Below, piece after piece: positions 49,499-57,351 of a DNA stretch of 64,000 nt. Positions within the stretch are counted from its first letter, which is position 1; the number at the start of each line of letters is the position of its first letter. The stretch is from JACRBR01 sp964371355 (GTDB taxonomy: Bacteria; Chloroflexota; Dehalococcoidia; DSTF01; JACRBR01). The notes under the pieces are model-generated. The model saw only the letters and a list, made by a program, of their open reading frames with translations, was not told the origin of the DNA and searched no databases. Made by a program: the position numbers and the translations under genes. The DNA lies in NCBI GenBank assembly GCA_964371355.1, contig CAYJMG010000020.1, forward strand, positions 1 to 64,000. Reading direction: 5' to 3'.

Positions 49499-50701
49499 AT
49501 GCTCAGCCTGTCTCGACTCCTCTGCGGTACGGTGAACGCGGGCGACGCGCTGCGATATGATCGGCGGTCGGCCGACTTACCGCCGCACCTCCTCCACTTT
49601 TCTCGGGACAAGCGCCCGGTCGTTGTCTGGAACATTACGCGCCGCTGCAACCTGCATTGCGTCCACTGCTACGCGTCCGCGGCTGATCGCTCCTTCCCCG
49701 GGGAACTCTCGACAGAGGAGGGGCTGCGCGTCATTGACGATCTGGCGGCTTTCGGGGTGCCTGTCATCCTCTTCTCGGGCGGCGAGCCCCTGTCCCGTCC
49801 CGACGTGTTCACACTGTCCCGGCATGCGCGCAGCCGTGGCCTACGTGCCGTACTGTCCACGAACGGCACGCTGATTACGCCGGCCGTCGCTGGGGAGGTC
49901 AAAGAGCAGGGATTTTCGTACGTCGGCGTCAGCCTCGACGGTCTTCCCGAGATCCACGACCGCTTTCGTGGCTTGCGCGGCGCATTCGAGGCCTCGATGG
50001 CTGGCATCCGCGCCTGTCGCGAGGCCGGCATGCGCGTCGGCGTGCGGTTCACGATCACGAAGCGCAACCAGCATGAACTCCCGCGCATCCTGGACCTGCT
50101 GGAAGCGGAAGAGATCCCTCGCTTTTGCATGTATCACCTGGCGTACAGCGGGCGAGGCGAGCGCATCGCACCCGACGCGCTGACACCCGGCGAGACCCGC
50201 GCCGCGCTCGACCTGTTGTGTGACCGCGTGCTCGAATGGCACGCGCGCGGTATCGAGAAGGAAGTGCTCACCGTCGACAACCACGCCGACGCGGCGTACC
50301 TGTATCTGAAGATCGCGCAGCATCAACCCGAACGCACCGAAGAGGTGCGCCGCCTGTTGCGCTGGAATGGCGGCAACAGCTCGGGGACCGGCATCGGGTG
50401 CATCGATAATCTGGGGAACGTCCACCCCGATCAGTTCTCGTGGCAGCTGACGCTCGGCAATGTACGGGAACGCCCGTTCAGCGAGATCTGGAGCGACACC
50501 ACCAACCCGCTGCTCGGCGCGCTGCGAAACCGTCGTGATCTGATTCATGGGCGCTGCGCCTGCTGCCGGTTCTTCGACATCTGCAACGGGAACCTGCGCG
50601 TGCGCGCTCTGGCCGCGACCGGCGACCTCTGGGCCCCGGATCCTGCCTGCTACCTCACGGATCAGGAGATCAGCGAGATCGGGGCCGGCGAGGCGCCATG
50701 A
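49499..50701 (+). CDS. Radical SAM/SPASM protein, NirJ/AhbC-like
   Basis: 400-aa radical SAM enzyme of the heme-biosynthesis-associated branch. CxxxCxxC at Cys50, Cys54 and Cys57 (RRCNLHCVHC), GGEP in VILFSGGEPLSRPD. The C-terminal SPASM-like region reads GNVHPDQFSWQLTLGNVR ... GRCACCRFFDICNGN ... DPACYLTDQEI. That ending is characteristic of NirJ (heme d1) and AhbC (12,18-didecarboxysiroheme deacetylase) proteins. GGGGAAG lies upstream of the ATG. It overlaps the next radical SAM gene by 4 nt. The exact tetrapyrrole step, if any, needs phylogeny. Confidence 0.85.
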   Translation: MLSLSRLLCGTVNAGDALRYDRRSADLPPHLLHFSRDKRPVVVWNITRRCNLHCVHCYASAADRSFPGELSTEEGLRVIDDLAAFGVPVILFSGGEPLSRPDVFTLSRHARSRGLRAVLSTNGTLITPAVAGEVKEQGFSYVGVSLDGLPEIHDRFRGLRGAFEASMAGIRACREAGMRVGVRFTITKRNQHELPRILDLLEAEEIPRFCMYHLAYSGRGERIAPDALTPGETRAALDLLCDRVLEWHARGIEKEVLTVDNHADAAYLYLKIAQHQPERTEEVRRLLRWNGGNSSGTGIGCIDNLGNVHPDQFSWQLTLGNVRERPFSEIWSDTTNPLLGALRNRRDLIHGRCACCRFFDICNGNLRVRALAATGDLWAPDPACYLTDQEISEIGAGEAP

Positions 50702-51828
50702 CGAATCAGGCTCGCCCTGCCGGCCGCCCCCCGCTCCTCGAAGTGGATTTCGATGTCACACCGTTCACGCTGGCGTGGGAGGTCACCCGCGCCTGCGCGC
50801 TGGCGTGCGTCCACTGTCGCGCCGAAGCGACGCCGAAGCGCGACGCGCGCGAGCTGACGACCGAGGAGGCGTTCGGGGTGATCGACCAGATCGTCGAGCT
50901 TGGCAGGCCCATCCTCGTGATCACCGGCGGCGACCCGATGATGCGGCCCGACATCTTCGCCATCATCGGCCGTGCCGTCGAGCGCGGCCTGCACGTTGGC
51001 TTCTCGCCCAGTGCGACGCGTCTCGTGTCGCGCGAGGCACTCCAGCGGGTGCGCGAAGCTGGCGTGGACATGGTGCACGTCAGCCTCGACGGCTCCTGCC
51101 CGGAGGGACACGACGCGTTTCGGCGCGTCGCCGGCTCGTTCGCCCGCACGCTGGAGATCGCGTCGGATGTGGTCGACGCCGGCCTTCCGCTCCAGGTCGG
51201 CACCACCGTCAGCCGCCAGAACGTCGATGATCTCCCGAAGATGCTGGATGTGGTGCGCGACCTTGGCGCCACGGTGTGGAACGTCTTCTTCCTCGTGCCG
51301 ACGGGCAGGGCGCAGCGGGACGCAATGCTCACCGCGGCCGAGCACGAAGAAGTGCTGCAGTGGCTCGCGGCGATGTCGGATGAGGCGCCGTTTCGCGTGC
51401 GGACGACCGCCGCCCAGCACTATCGCCGCGTGTTGATCCAGCGCCGGCGCGCGCACGCGGCGCCCGGACAGTCGCCGCCGATCGAGCTTGCCGGCGCGGG
51501 ATACGCCTTCCGCGAAGGGAGAGCGCCTGCCGAGAAGGGCGTGAACGACGGCAAGGGGTTCTGTTTCATCTCCCATGTGGGCGACGTGTTCCCAAGCGGA
51601 TTCCTGCAGTTGAGCGCGGGCAACGTCCGCAGGCGGCGCCTCAGCGACATCTACAGGGACGCGCCCCTCTTTCGGGCGCTCCGCGATCCGGATCTTCTGA
51701 GCGGGAAATGTGGACGGTGCGAGTTCCGGGGCGTGTGTGGCGGTTCCAGGGCACGGGCCTGGGCCCTCACCGGTGACTATCTCGCGGAAGAACCCTGTTG
51801 CGTGTACGACCCGGGCGCGCCCGGTTAG
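50698..51828 (+). CDS. Radical SAM/SPASM protein, AhbD/TIGR04053-like
   Basis: 376-aa radical SAM enzyme coupled to the NirJ/AhbC-like gene. CxxxCxxC at Cys33, Cys37 and Cys40 (RACALACVHC). The GGE motif is altered to TGGDPMMRPD, a feature of this branch. The SPASM region has GKCGRCEFRGVCGGSRARAW and ends LTGDYLAEEPCCVY, as in AhbD (heme b synthase) and TIGR04053 proteins. The pair could catalyse late steps of siroheme-dependent heme synthesis or a NirJ1/NirJ2-like pathway. No ahbA/B or siroheme genes are in the window. Confidence 0.82.
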   Translation: MTNQARPAGRPPLLEVDFDVTPFTLAWEVTRACALACVHCRAEATPKRDARELTTEEAFGVIDQIVELGRPILVITGGDPMMRPDIFAIIGRAVERGLHVGFSPSATRLVSREALQRVREAGVDMVHVSLDGSCPEGHDAFRRVAGSFARTLEIASDVVDAGLPLQVGTTVSRQNVDDLPKMLDVVRDLGATVWNVFFLVPTGRAQRDAMLTAAEHEEVLQWLAAMSDEAPFRVRTTAAQHYRRVLIQRRRAHAAPGQSPPIELAGAGYAFREGRAPAEKGVNDGKGFCFISHVGDVFPSGFLQLSAGNVRRRRLSDIYRDAPLFRALRDPDLLSGKCGRCEFRGVCGGSRARAWALTGDYLAEEPCCVYDPGAPG

Positions 51829-51952
51829 CCGCGCACCGAGCCGGCCACCTGCATACCGAGCCTCCGACCCCTCTGCTCGTACGAGATACGAGGGCAGCTC
51901 CGGGCCGTCGCGGCATCCAGCCTGGTCCCTGCGTGTTCCTTCGAGATCGACC

Positions 51953-52891
51953 TCACATCGCGCGAAGGAGCCGGATGCGCTCGTCTACAGGCGGGTGGGT
52001 GCTGAACAGGTTGTTCAGGAACGAGCCGTGCTCCTTCAGCGGATTCTCGATGTACAGATGCGCGGTCGCCTTGTTCGCGACCTCCAGCGGCTCCCTGTCC
52101 GCGCTGATCTTCTCGAGCGCACGCGCCAGCGCGTCCGGGTTCCTGCACAGCAGGGCGCCCGACGCGTCGGCCAGGTACTCGCGTTGGCGCGAGATCGCCA
52201 GCGAGATGAGCCGGGCCGCGATCGGCGCCAGGATCGCCAGGACGATCGCCACGACCGCCACGATGGCCATCGCCCCGCCCTTGTCCCTGTTTCGCCCGCG
52301 CGAGCCGGCCCCGAACCACGCCCAGCGCATCGCGAAGTCCGCCAGCAGCGCGACGATGCCGACCAGCACGACCGTGATCGTCATCACGCGGATATCGTAG
52401 TTCCCCACGTGCGACATCTCGTGTGCCATCACGCCCTCGAGTTCGGCCTTGTCGAGCTTGTCCAGCAGCCCACGGGTCGCCGCCACCGACGCGTGCTTCG
52501 GGTCGCGCCCCGTGGCAAATGCGTTGGGTGCGCTGTCCTCGATGACGTATACCTTCGGCATCGGCAGCCCGGAGCCGATGCTGAGGTTCTCGACGATGCG
52601 ATACAGCTCGGGCTCTTCCTCCCTGGTGACCTGGCGCGCGCCGCTCACGCCCAGGGCGATGCTGCTGCTCATGTAGTAGCTGAAGAACGCCCAGGCCAGC
52701 AGTCCCGCAAACACGAATGGCAGCACCTGCCACGACCCGCCGAACGCGTACGACAGCGCCGTCGCCAGCGCACCGACGAGCAGCACGAACAGCGCCATCA
52801 TCAGCCACGTCTCGCGCTTGTTCTTGCCGATGCGGTCGTAGATGAGGACGGGTCCATCCGGGATGCCCGGCAGCGATCCGGCGGTCGTCAT
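51953..52891 (-). CDS. htpX: M48-family membrane metalloprotease HtpX
   Basis: 312-aa zinc protease for membrane-protein quality control. Two helices lie near residues 30-75. The catalytic HEMSH (His157, His161, Glu158) follows. Two more helices lie around 170-190 and 205-230. The third zinc ligand context is REYLADASGALLCRNP, and the ending STHPPVDERIRLLRAM is diagnostic. It lies 4 nt downstream of lemA; this pairing is common in bacteria. A weak hairpin near 51876-51892 separates it from the convergent radical SAM genes. Confidence 0.95.
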   Translation of the reverse strand: MTTAGSLPGIPDGPVLIYDRIGKNKRETWLMMALFVLLVGALATALSYAFGGSWQVLPFVFAGLLAWAFFSYYMSSSIALGVSGARQVTREEEPELYRIVENLSIGSGLPMPKVYVIEDSAPNAFATGRDPKHASVAATRGLLDKLDKAELEGVMAHEMSHVGNYDIRVMTITVVLVGIVALLADFAMRWAWFGAGSRGRNRDKGGAMAIVAVVAIVLAILAPIAARLISLAISRQREYLADASGALLCRNPDALARALEKISADREPLEVANKATAHLYIENPLKEHGSFLNNLFSTHPPVDERIRLLRAM

Positions 52892-52895
52892 GCGG

Positions 52896-53492
52896 CTAGC
52901 TGCTCGGGGCCGGCGGTGTCGCGGGCGGGTTCGCGAAGCTGACGCGCGGGGCCGCCCGTTCGGCCTCCTCGGCCTCGAAGAACTCGGCCGCCTCGAAGTT
53001 GAACATGTTCGCGAAGATGACCGTCGGGAAGGTGGCCGTCTTCTCGTTGTAGCTCAGCACGTTCGTGTTGTAGAACTGGCGCGCGTACGCGATCTTTTCC
53101 TCGATGTCCGACAGCTCGTTCTGCAGGTCGAGGAAGTTCTGGTTCGCCTTCAGGTCGGGGTAGGCCTCGGCCACGGCGAACAGCGACCGCAGCGTCTGCG
53201 TCAGCATGTTGTTCGCTTCGGCCGCCTGGGCGGGCGTCCCCGCCTGCTGCAGCATCGACCGGGCCCGGGTGACGTTCTCCAGGGTGTCCTTCTCGTGCGA
53301 GGCGTAGCCCTTCACCGTCTCGACCAGGTTCGGGATCAGGTCCGTCCGCCGCTTGAGCTGCACGTCGATGCCCGACCACGCCTCCTTCACCCGCAGGCGC
53401 GCCCGCACCAGGCCGTTGTACATGCCGATGACGATGAAGACGAGCAGGATGACGACGACGGCGATGACGCCGAGGGTGATCCAGAGAGCCAC
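52896..53492 (-). CDS. lemA: LemA-family protein
   Basis: 198-aa protein with an N-terminal transmembrane helix (about 4-24) and a helical domain. Signature segments are MYNGLVRARLRVKEAWSGID, QLKRRTDLIPNLVETVKGYA, NQNFLDLQNELSDIEEKIAY and ARQFYNTNVLSYN. LemA proteins scaffold membrane stress responses and are often encoded with HtpX, as here. ATG start. The gene is complete and normal in length. Confidence 0.95.
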   Translation of the reverse strand: MALWITLGVIAVVVILLVFIVIGMYNGLVRARLRVKEAWSGIDVQLKRRTDLIPNLVETVKGYASHEKDTLENVTRARSMLQQAGTPAQAAEANNMLTQTLRSLFAVAEAYPDLKANQNFLDLQNELSDIEEKIAYARQFYNTNVLSYNEKTATFPTVIFANMFNFEAAEFFEAEEAERAAPRVSFANPPATPPAPSS

Positions 53493-53521
53493 GGTGCGCC
53501 TCCGTTCGCTACAGCAGCTTC

Positions 53522-53551
53522 CGCAATAGCCGCTATCGCAATAGCCGCTAT
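53522..53551. repeat. 15-bp tandem duplication upstream of lemA
   Basis: CGCAATAGCCGCTAT occurs twice in direct succession, followed by a partial third (CGC). It sits 30-59 nt upstream of the lemA start, where a promoter or operator is expected. Confidence 0.8.
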
Positions 53552-53787
53552 CGCGAGTGTATCACGGCGGTGGGAATGGTCCGGGAACCGGCGATGCGAT
53601 CTACGGGGCTCCCCGTGGTGCGGGGGAGGGCCGCGATCGCCGAGTATGAACACGGGGGCCGCGAGCAGCCCAGGGCTGGGACCGGTCGGTCTAACCCGAG
53701 ACGACGCACACGCGCCCCCTTCTTCCTCCTCCACCCGCCCGCCCATGCCCCCGCGCTGTTAGCCGAGGCTCACGCGCCGGCCGCGCG
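53552..53787. other. Intergenic region between lemA and tRNA-Val
   Basis: No supported gene; with the 15-bp repeat and the tRNA promoter this spacer spans 53493-53831. Open frames here have no recognisable domain. A pyrimidine-rich run (CCCCCTTCTTCCTCCTCC) lies near 53716-53733. Confidence 0.5.
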
Positions 53788-53817
53788 TTGACGGCGGTGC
53801 GAGACGGCCGATACGAT
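53788..53817 (+). promoter_or_regulatory. Promoter of tRNA-Val
   Basis: TTGACG (53788-53793) and TACGAT (53812-53817) with 18-nt spacing match the RpoD consensus well. They place transcription start a few bases ahead of the tRNA at 53832. Confidence 0.6.
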
Positions 53818-53831
53818 ACGAGTGAACTCCG

Positions 53832-53908
<77 letters not shown>

Positions 53909-54068
53909 TTTCATAACCCTTCCTGCTTTGCCAGTTGGCTGACGCAACCAGCCTGCTTAATTGCCCTCCACGTCGGCTCCCCAGCTAGTAAAGAGTGGGA
54001 CTGGCACTTTGACCCCCCTTGTCGATTCTCCTGGCTGCTGTATCTGGGCCGAGCGTTCTCCGCCCAAA
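53909..54068. other. Lower-GC spacer after tRNA-Val
   Basis: About 160 nt with noticeably lower GC than the flanks and no gene. No repeat of the tRNA 3' end was found, so an integrated element is not supported. Confidence 0.4.
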
Positions 54069-54096
54069 TTGCCCCGTACGTGAAATTCGTTACAAT
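54069..54096 (+). promoter_or_regulatory. Promoter of the NuoI/NuoG-like operon
   Basis: TTGCCC (54069-54074) and a good TACAAT (54091-54096) with 16-nt spacing lie 70 nt before the ATG at 54166. Confidence 0.5.
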
Positions 54097-54165
54097 CCGA
54101 ACCTGAGGCGCCTTTCGGGTCCGCGCCCCCAAACGACCAACGCCTAACGCTTGACGACCACACAC

Positions 54166-54702
54166 ATGTACGGAATCGGCCTCCTTCGCGGCATGCTCGC
54201 CACCGTCAGGCGGATGGTCATGCCCGTCGCGACCATCGAGTTCCCCGAGGTCACCCGGCCGATGTCGCCGCGCGCCCGGACGAACCTGCTCTGGTTCGAC
54301 GAGCGCTGCACCGGCTGCAGCACCTGCGCGCAGGCCTGCCCCGACGGCTGCATCCTCGTGGAGACCTCGCCGAACCCCGATGGCACGCTGGAGAAGGTCC
54401 GCTACGAGATCGACTTCCGGCTCTGCATGTACTGCGGGCTGTGCGTCGAAGCCTGCCCGTACCAGGCGATCCAGGCGGGCGGCGTGTTCGAGGACGCCGT
54501 GTACGAGTTCGACACGATGTACAAGGACAAGCACGCCCTCACGAAGCTGGCGCGCGAGCACCTGCGCCGCAACGACTTCTACTACCCCCACGGCCAGCGC
54601 GCCCCCGGCGACATCATCGAGTTGATCGAGGTCGAGGCGAAGCAACAGCCGCAGCCCGTCTCCAAGGCGGAGCGCGTCGTAGGAGCGAGTCTGCGTGGCT
54701 AA
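54166..54702 (+). CDS. NuoI-like 2[4Fe-4S] ferredoxin subunit
   Basis: 178-aa electron-transfer subunit resembling complex I NuoI. Two CxxCxxCxxxC motifs are present: Cys48-51-54-58 (ERCTGCSTCAQACP) and Cys87-90-93-97 (LCMYCGLCVEACP). The tail contains EFDTMYKDKHALTKLAREHL, typical of NuoI. The ATG at 54166 is preferred to a TTG at 54151. It overlaps the large NuoG-like gene by 8 nt, so the two products probably work together; no other nuo genes are in the window. Confidence 0.85.
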   Translation: MYGIGLLRGMLATVRRMVMPVATIEFPEVTRPMSPRARTNLLWFDERCTGCSTCAQACPDGCILVETSPNPDGTLEKVRYEIDFRLCMYCGLCVEACPYQAIQAGGVFEDAVYEFDTMYKDKHALTKLAREHLRRNDFYYPHGQRAPGDIIELIEVEAKQQPQPVSKAERVVGASLRG

Positions 54703-57328
54703 GCTCATCCTGAACGGCGTCGAGGTCGAGGTCGAGGCGGGCACACCGCTGGTCGAGGCGATCAAGCGCGCGGGCGCGTGGATCTCGAACCTCTGCTACA
54801 TCGACGGCCTCGCGCCGTACGCCGGCTGCCGGAGCTGCCTCGTCGAGATCGAAGGCGCCCGCGGCCTGCAGCTCGCCTGCACCGCGCGCGTGGCCGACGG
54901 CATGGTGGTGAACACCGAGACGCCGCAGGTGAAGCACGAGCGCCAGCAAGTGCTCGCCATCATCAACGCCAATCACAGCGACCGCTGCCTGACCTGCCAC
55001 CGCCGCGTGAAGTGCATGCCCGGCGACATCTGCCTGCGCGACGATGTCGTGACGCACCGCTGCGTCACCTGCAGCAAGAACTACCGCTGCGAGCTGCAGA
55101 CGACGAACGAGCTGCTGGACATGGGCTTCGACAACGTCGAGCCCTGGGCCCTGGAGCCCCGCACCTACTACCAGACCGAGCAGCCCGACCCCGATCGCGC
55201 GAACCCCTGGTTCGAGTTCGACCCGCAGATGTGCATCCTGTGCACCCGCTGCGTGCGCGCCTGCGACGAGATCCGCCACACGACCGCGATCACGCTCTCC
55301 AACAAGGGCTACACCGCGCGCATCGCCTTCGGGGCGGGTGGGGCGATCCACGAATCGAACTGCGACTTCTGCGGCGCCTGCATCGACGTCTGCCCGACGG
55401 CGACGTTGATGGAGAAGCCGAACAAATGGATCGCGCGCAGCGAGGACTGGACGAGCACCACCTGCAACTCCTGCTCCGTGGGCTGCACCATCAGCGTCGG
55501 CACGCGCTCCGGCCGCGCCGTCATCGTGAAGCCCGACTACGTGAACCCTGTGAGCGCCGACCAGATCTGCGTCCGCGGACGCTTCCACTACGACGCCATT
55601 CCCGACAAGCAACGGCTCTCGAAGCACTACGTCCGCCGCGGGCCCGCGGGAACCACCCAGCTTCCCGCGCACTGGGGCGAGCTGATCTCGCACGCGGCCG
55701 AGCGGCTGCAGGCCATCATCGGGCAGCACGGGCCGTCGTCGGTCGCCGTGCTCGGCTCGCCGTTCAACACCAACGAAGAGAACTACCTGGCGCAGAAGCT
55801 GGCGCGCGAGGTCATCGGCACGCCGCACGTGGACTTCAGCAGCGCCGCGCCCAACCGCGCCGCCGCCCGCGCGGTCGAAGCCGCGTTCGGCACTGAGGGG
55901 CTGCCCTCGGACGCGATGGACATCGCACGCAGCGATGTCATCGTCGTCATCGCCGACGACCTGGAGGAGAGCCACAACGTCTTCGCGCTGCGCGTGAAGG
56001 ACGCCGTCGTCGGCCACCCGGCGGCGCCAAAGTCGGGCAAGTTGCTGCTGATCTCATTGCAGCGCGGTGAGCTGGCCGACTTCGCCGAGCCGTGGGGCGG
56101 CGTGTGGCTGCGCCCGCGGCCCGGCGACGAGGCCGCGACCGTCGCCGCGCTCACGAAGACCGAGGTTGGCGCCGAAGTCACCATGCCGTCGCTGCTCGAG
56201 GGCGACCATGAGGCCGCCCGCAAGCTGCTGGACATCGCCGCCGACCCGGCGAAGAAGGTCTCGATCATCTACGCCCCGCACCCAGTCGATGCCGGCGCGG
56301 CCGCCGCCGGAGCGCAGGCCGCCGCAAACCTCGCGCTGTCATTGCGCGGCGAGAAAGCCGCCGAGTCGCTGTTTGTGCTGCCGACCGAGGCCAACGCCAA
56401 CGGTGCGCGCGACATGGGCGTCGACCCGGAGCGCGGTCCCGGCGGCGCCGCCGCTCCGCAGACGGGCATGGATTTCGCGGCGATGGTCGACGCTGCCGCC
56501 TCAGGCGCGCTCAAGGCGATGGTCGTCGTCGGCGACAACCCGATCATGTTCGCGCCGGGCGCGGCGAGGACGCGCGCGTCGCTCGAGAAGCTGGAGCTGC
56601 TGATCGTGATCGACAGCGTGCTCACGGACACCGCGAAGCTGGCGCACTGCCTGTTTGCTGATGTCCCCGCGAACGCCAAGACCGGCACGTTCTCCAACGC
56701 CGAGCGCCGCGTGAACCGGCTGCACGCCGCCGTCGACGCCATCGGCGACGCGCGGCCGGCGCTGCTCGCGCTGGCCGATCTCGCGAACGCGCTCAAGGCC
56801 GACGCCTTCGCCTACGACCATCCCGACGGTGTGACGGATGAGATCGCCGCGACGGTCCCGGGCTACGAGCCCTTCAGCTCGAAGTTCGACCGCTGGGGCA
56901 AGATCCGCGCGGTCGCTCCCGCCCCATCCGTAGGGGCGCAGCCTGCTGCGCCCAACCCTGCCCCGGTCACGCCCACCGCCGCATGCCCGGCCACCCCCGC
57001 AGGCCACCTCCTACTCACCGCCGGCCGCACGCTCTACACCAGCCTTGAGGGCGCCGCCCTCCACTCGCCCGACGCCGACAAGCTCCACCGCGAAGAGTTC
57101 GTCGAGCTGCACCCTGCCGACATGGCGGCGCTGCGCGTCGACGATGGCGCCGAGGTCACGCTGGTGACCGAGCACGGCGAGCTGACGCTGCGCTGCAAGG
57201 CCACCGACCGCCCCGCCGAAGGCGCCGCCTTCGTCCCCTACTACTACGGCGGCGGCGCCGTCTGCGCCCTCCTGCCCCCATCCGGCGCCCCCACCCCGGT
57301 GCAGGTCAAAGTCCGCGCGCTGGCGTAG
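54695..57328 (+). CDS. NuoG-like iron-sulfur/molybdopterin-fold subunit
   Basis: 877-aa subunit. The N-terminal [2Fe-2S] ligands are Cys34, Cys45, Cys48 and Cys62. An N5-type site is His94, Cys98, Cys101 and Cys107. An extra run follows (Cys113, Cys123, Cys126, Cys132). Two [4Fe-4S] motifs lie at Cys180-190 and Cys223-233, and a further cluster at Cys257, Cys260, Cys264. A molybdopterin-oxidoreductase fold and a C-terminal binding domain follow. The catalytic Cys/Sec of formate dehydrogenases is not visible, which favours a NuoG-like electron conduit. GTG start. A palindrome sits in the linker near residue 748. Confidence 0.85.
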   Translation: MAKLILNGVEVEVEAGTPLVEAIKRAGAWISNLCYIDGLAPYAGCRSCLVEIEGARGLQLACTARVADGMVVNTETPQVKHERQQVLAIINANHSDRCLTCHRRVKCMPGDICLRDDVVTHRCVTCSKNYRCELQTTNELLDMGFDNVEPWALEPRTYYQTEQPDPDRANPWFEFDPQMCILCTRCVRACDEIRHTTAITLSNKGYTARIAFGAGGAIHESNCDFCGACIDVCPTATLMEKPNKWIARSEDWTSTTCNSCSVGCTISVGTRSGRAVIVKPDYVNPVSADQICVRGRFHYDAIPDKQRLSKHYVRRGPAGTTQLPAHWGELISHAAERLQAIIGQHGPSSVAVLGSPFNTNEENYLAQKLAREVIGTPHVDFSSAAPNRAAARAVEAAFGTEGLPSDAMDIARSDVIVVIADDLEESHNVFALRVKDAVVGHPAAPKSGKLLLISLQRGELADFAEPWGGVWLRPRPGDEAATVAALTKTEVGAEVTMPSLLEGDHEAARKLLDIAADPAKKVSIIYAPHPVDAGAAAAGAQAAANLALSLRGEKAAESLFVLPTEANANGARDMGVDPERGPGGAAAPQTGMDFAAMVDAAASGALKAMVVVGDNPIMFAPGAARTRASLEKLELLIVIDSVLTDTAKLAHCLFADVPANAKTGTFSNAERRVNRLHAAVDAIGDARPALLALADLANALKADAFAYDHPDGVTDEIAATVPGYEPFSSKFDRWGKIRAVAPAPSVGAQPAAPNPAPVTPTAACPATPAGHLLLTAGRTLYTSLEGAALHSPDADKLHREEFVELHPADMAALRVDDGAEVTLVTEHGELTLRCKATDRPAEGAAFVPYYYGGGAVCALLPPSGAPTPVQVKVRALA
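56934..56953. repeat. REP-like palindrome inside the NuoG-like gene
   Basis: GGGCGCAG (56934-56941) and CTGCGCCC (56946-56953) form a perfect 8-bp hairpin with a 4-nt loop, preceded by GTAG. It encodes part of a Pro/Ala linker (SVGAQPAAPNPAP) between domains. The motif looks like a short repetitive palindrome tolerated in frame. Confidence 0.6.
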
Positions 57329-57351
57329 GCACTCCCCTCCGCCCTCGTCGG

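Noticed and set aside
53909..54165. Integrated element using tRNA-Val as attachment site
   Set aside because: GC is somewhat low, but there is no integrase gene and no second copy of the tRNA 3' end was found.
54695..57328. Formate dehydrogenase catalytic subunit
   Set aside because: The molybdopterin-fold region lacks the Cys/Sec and following His-Arg context expected at the active site; NuoG-like is the better match.
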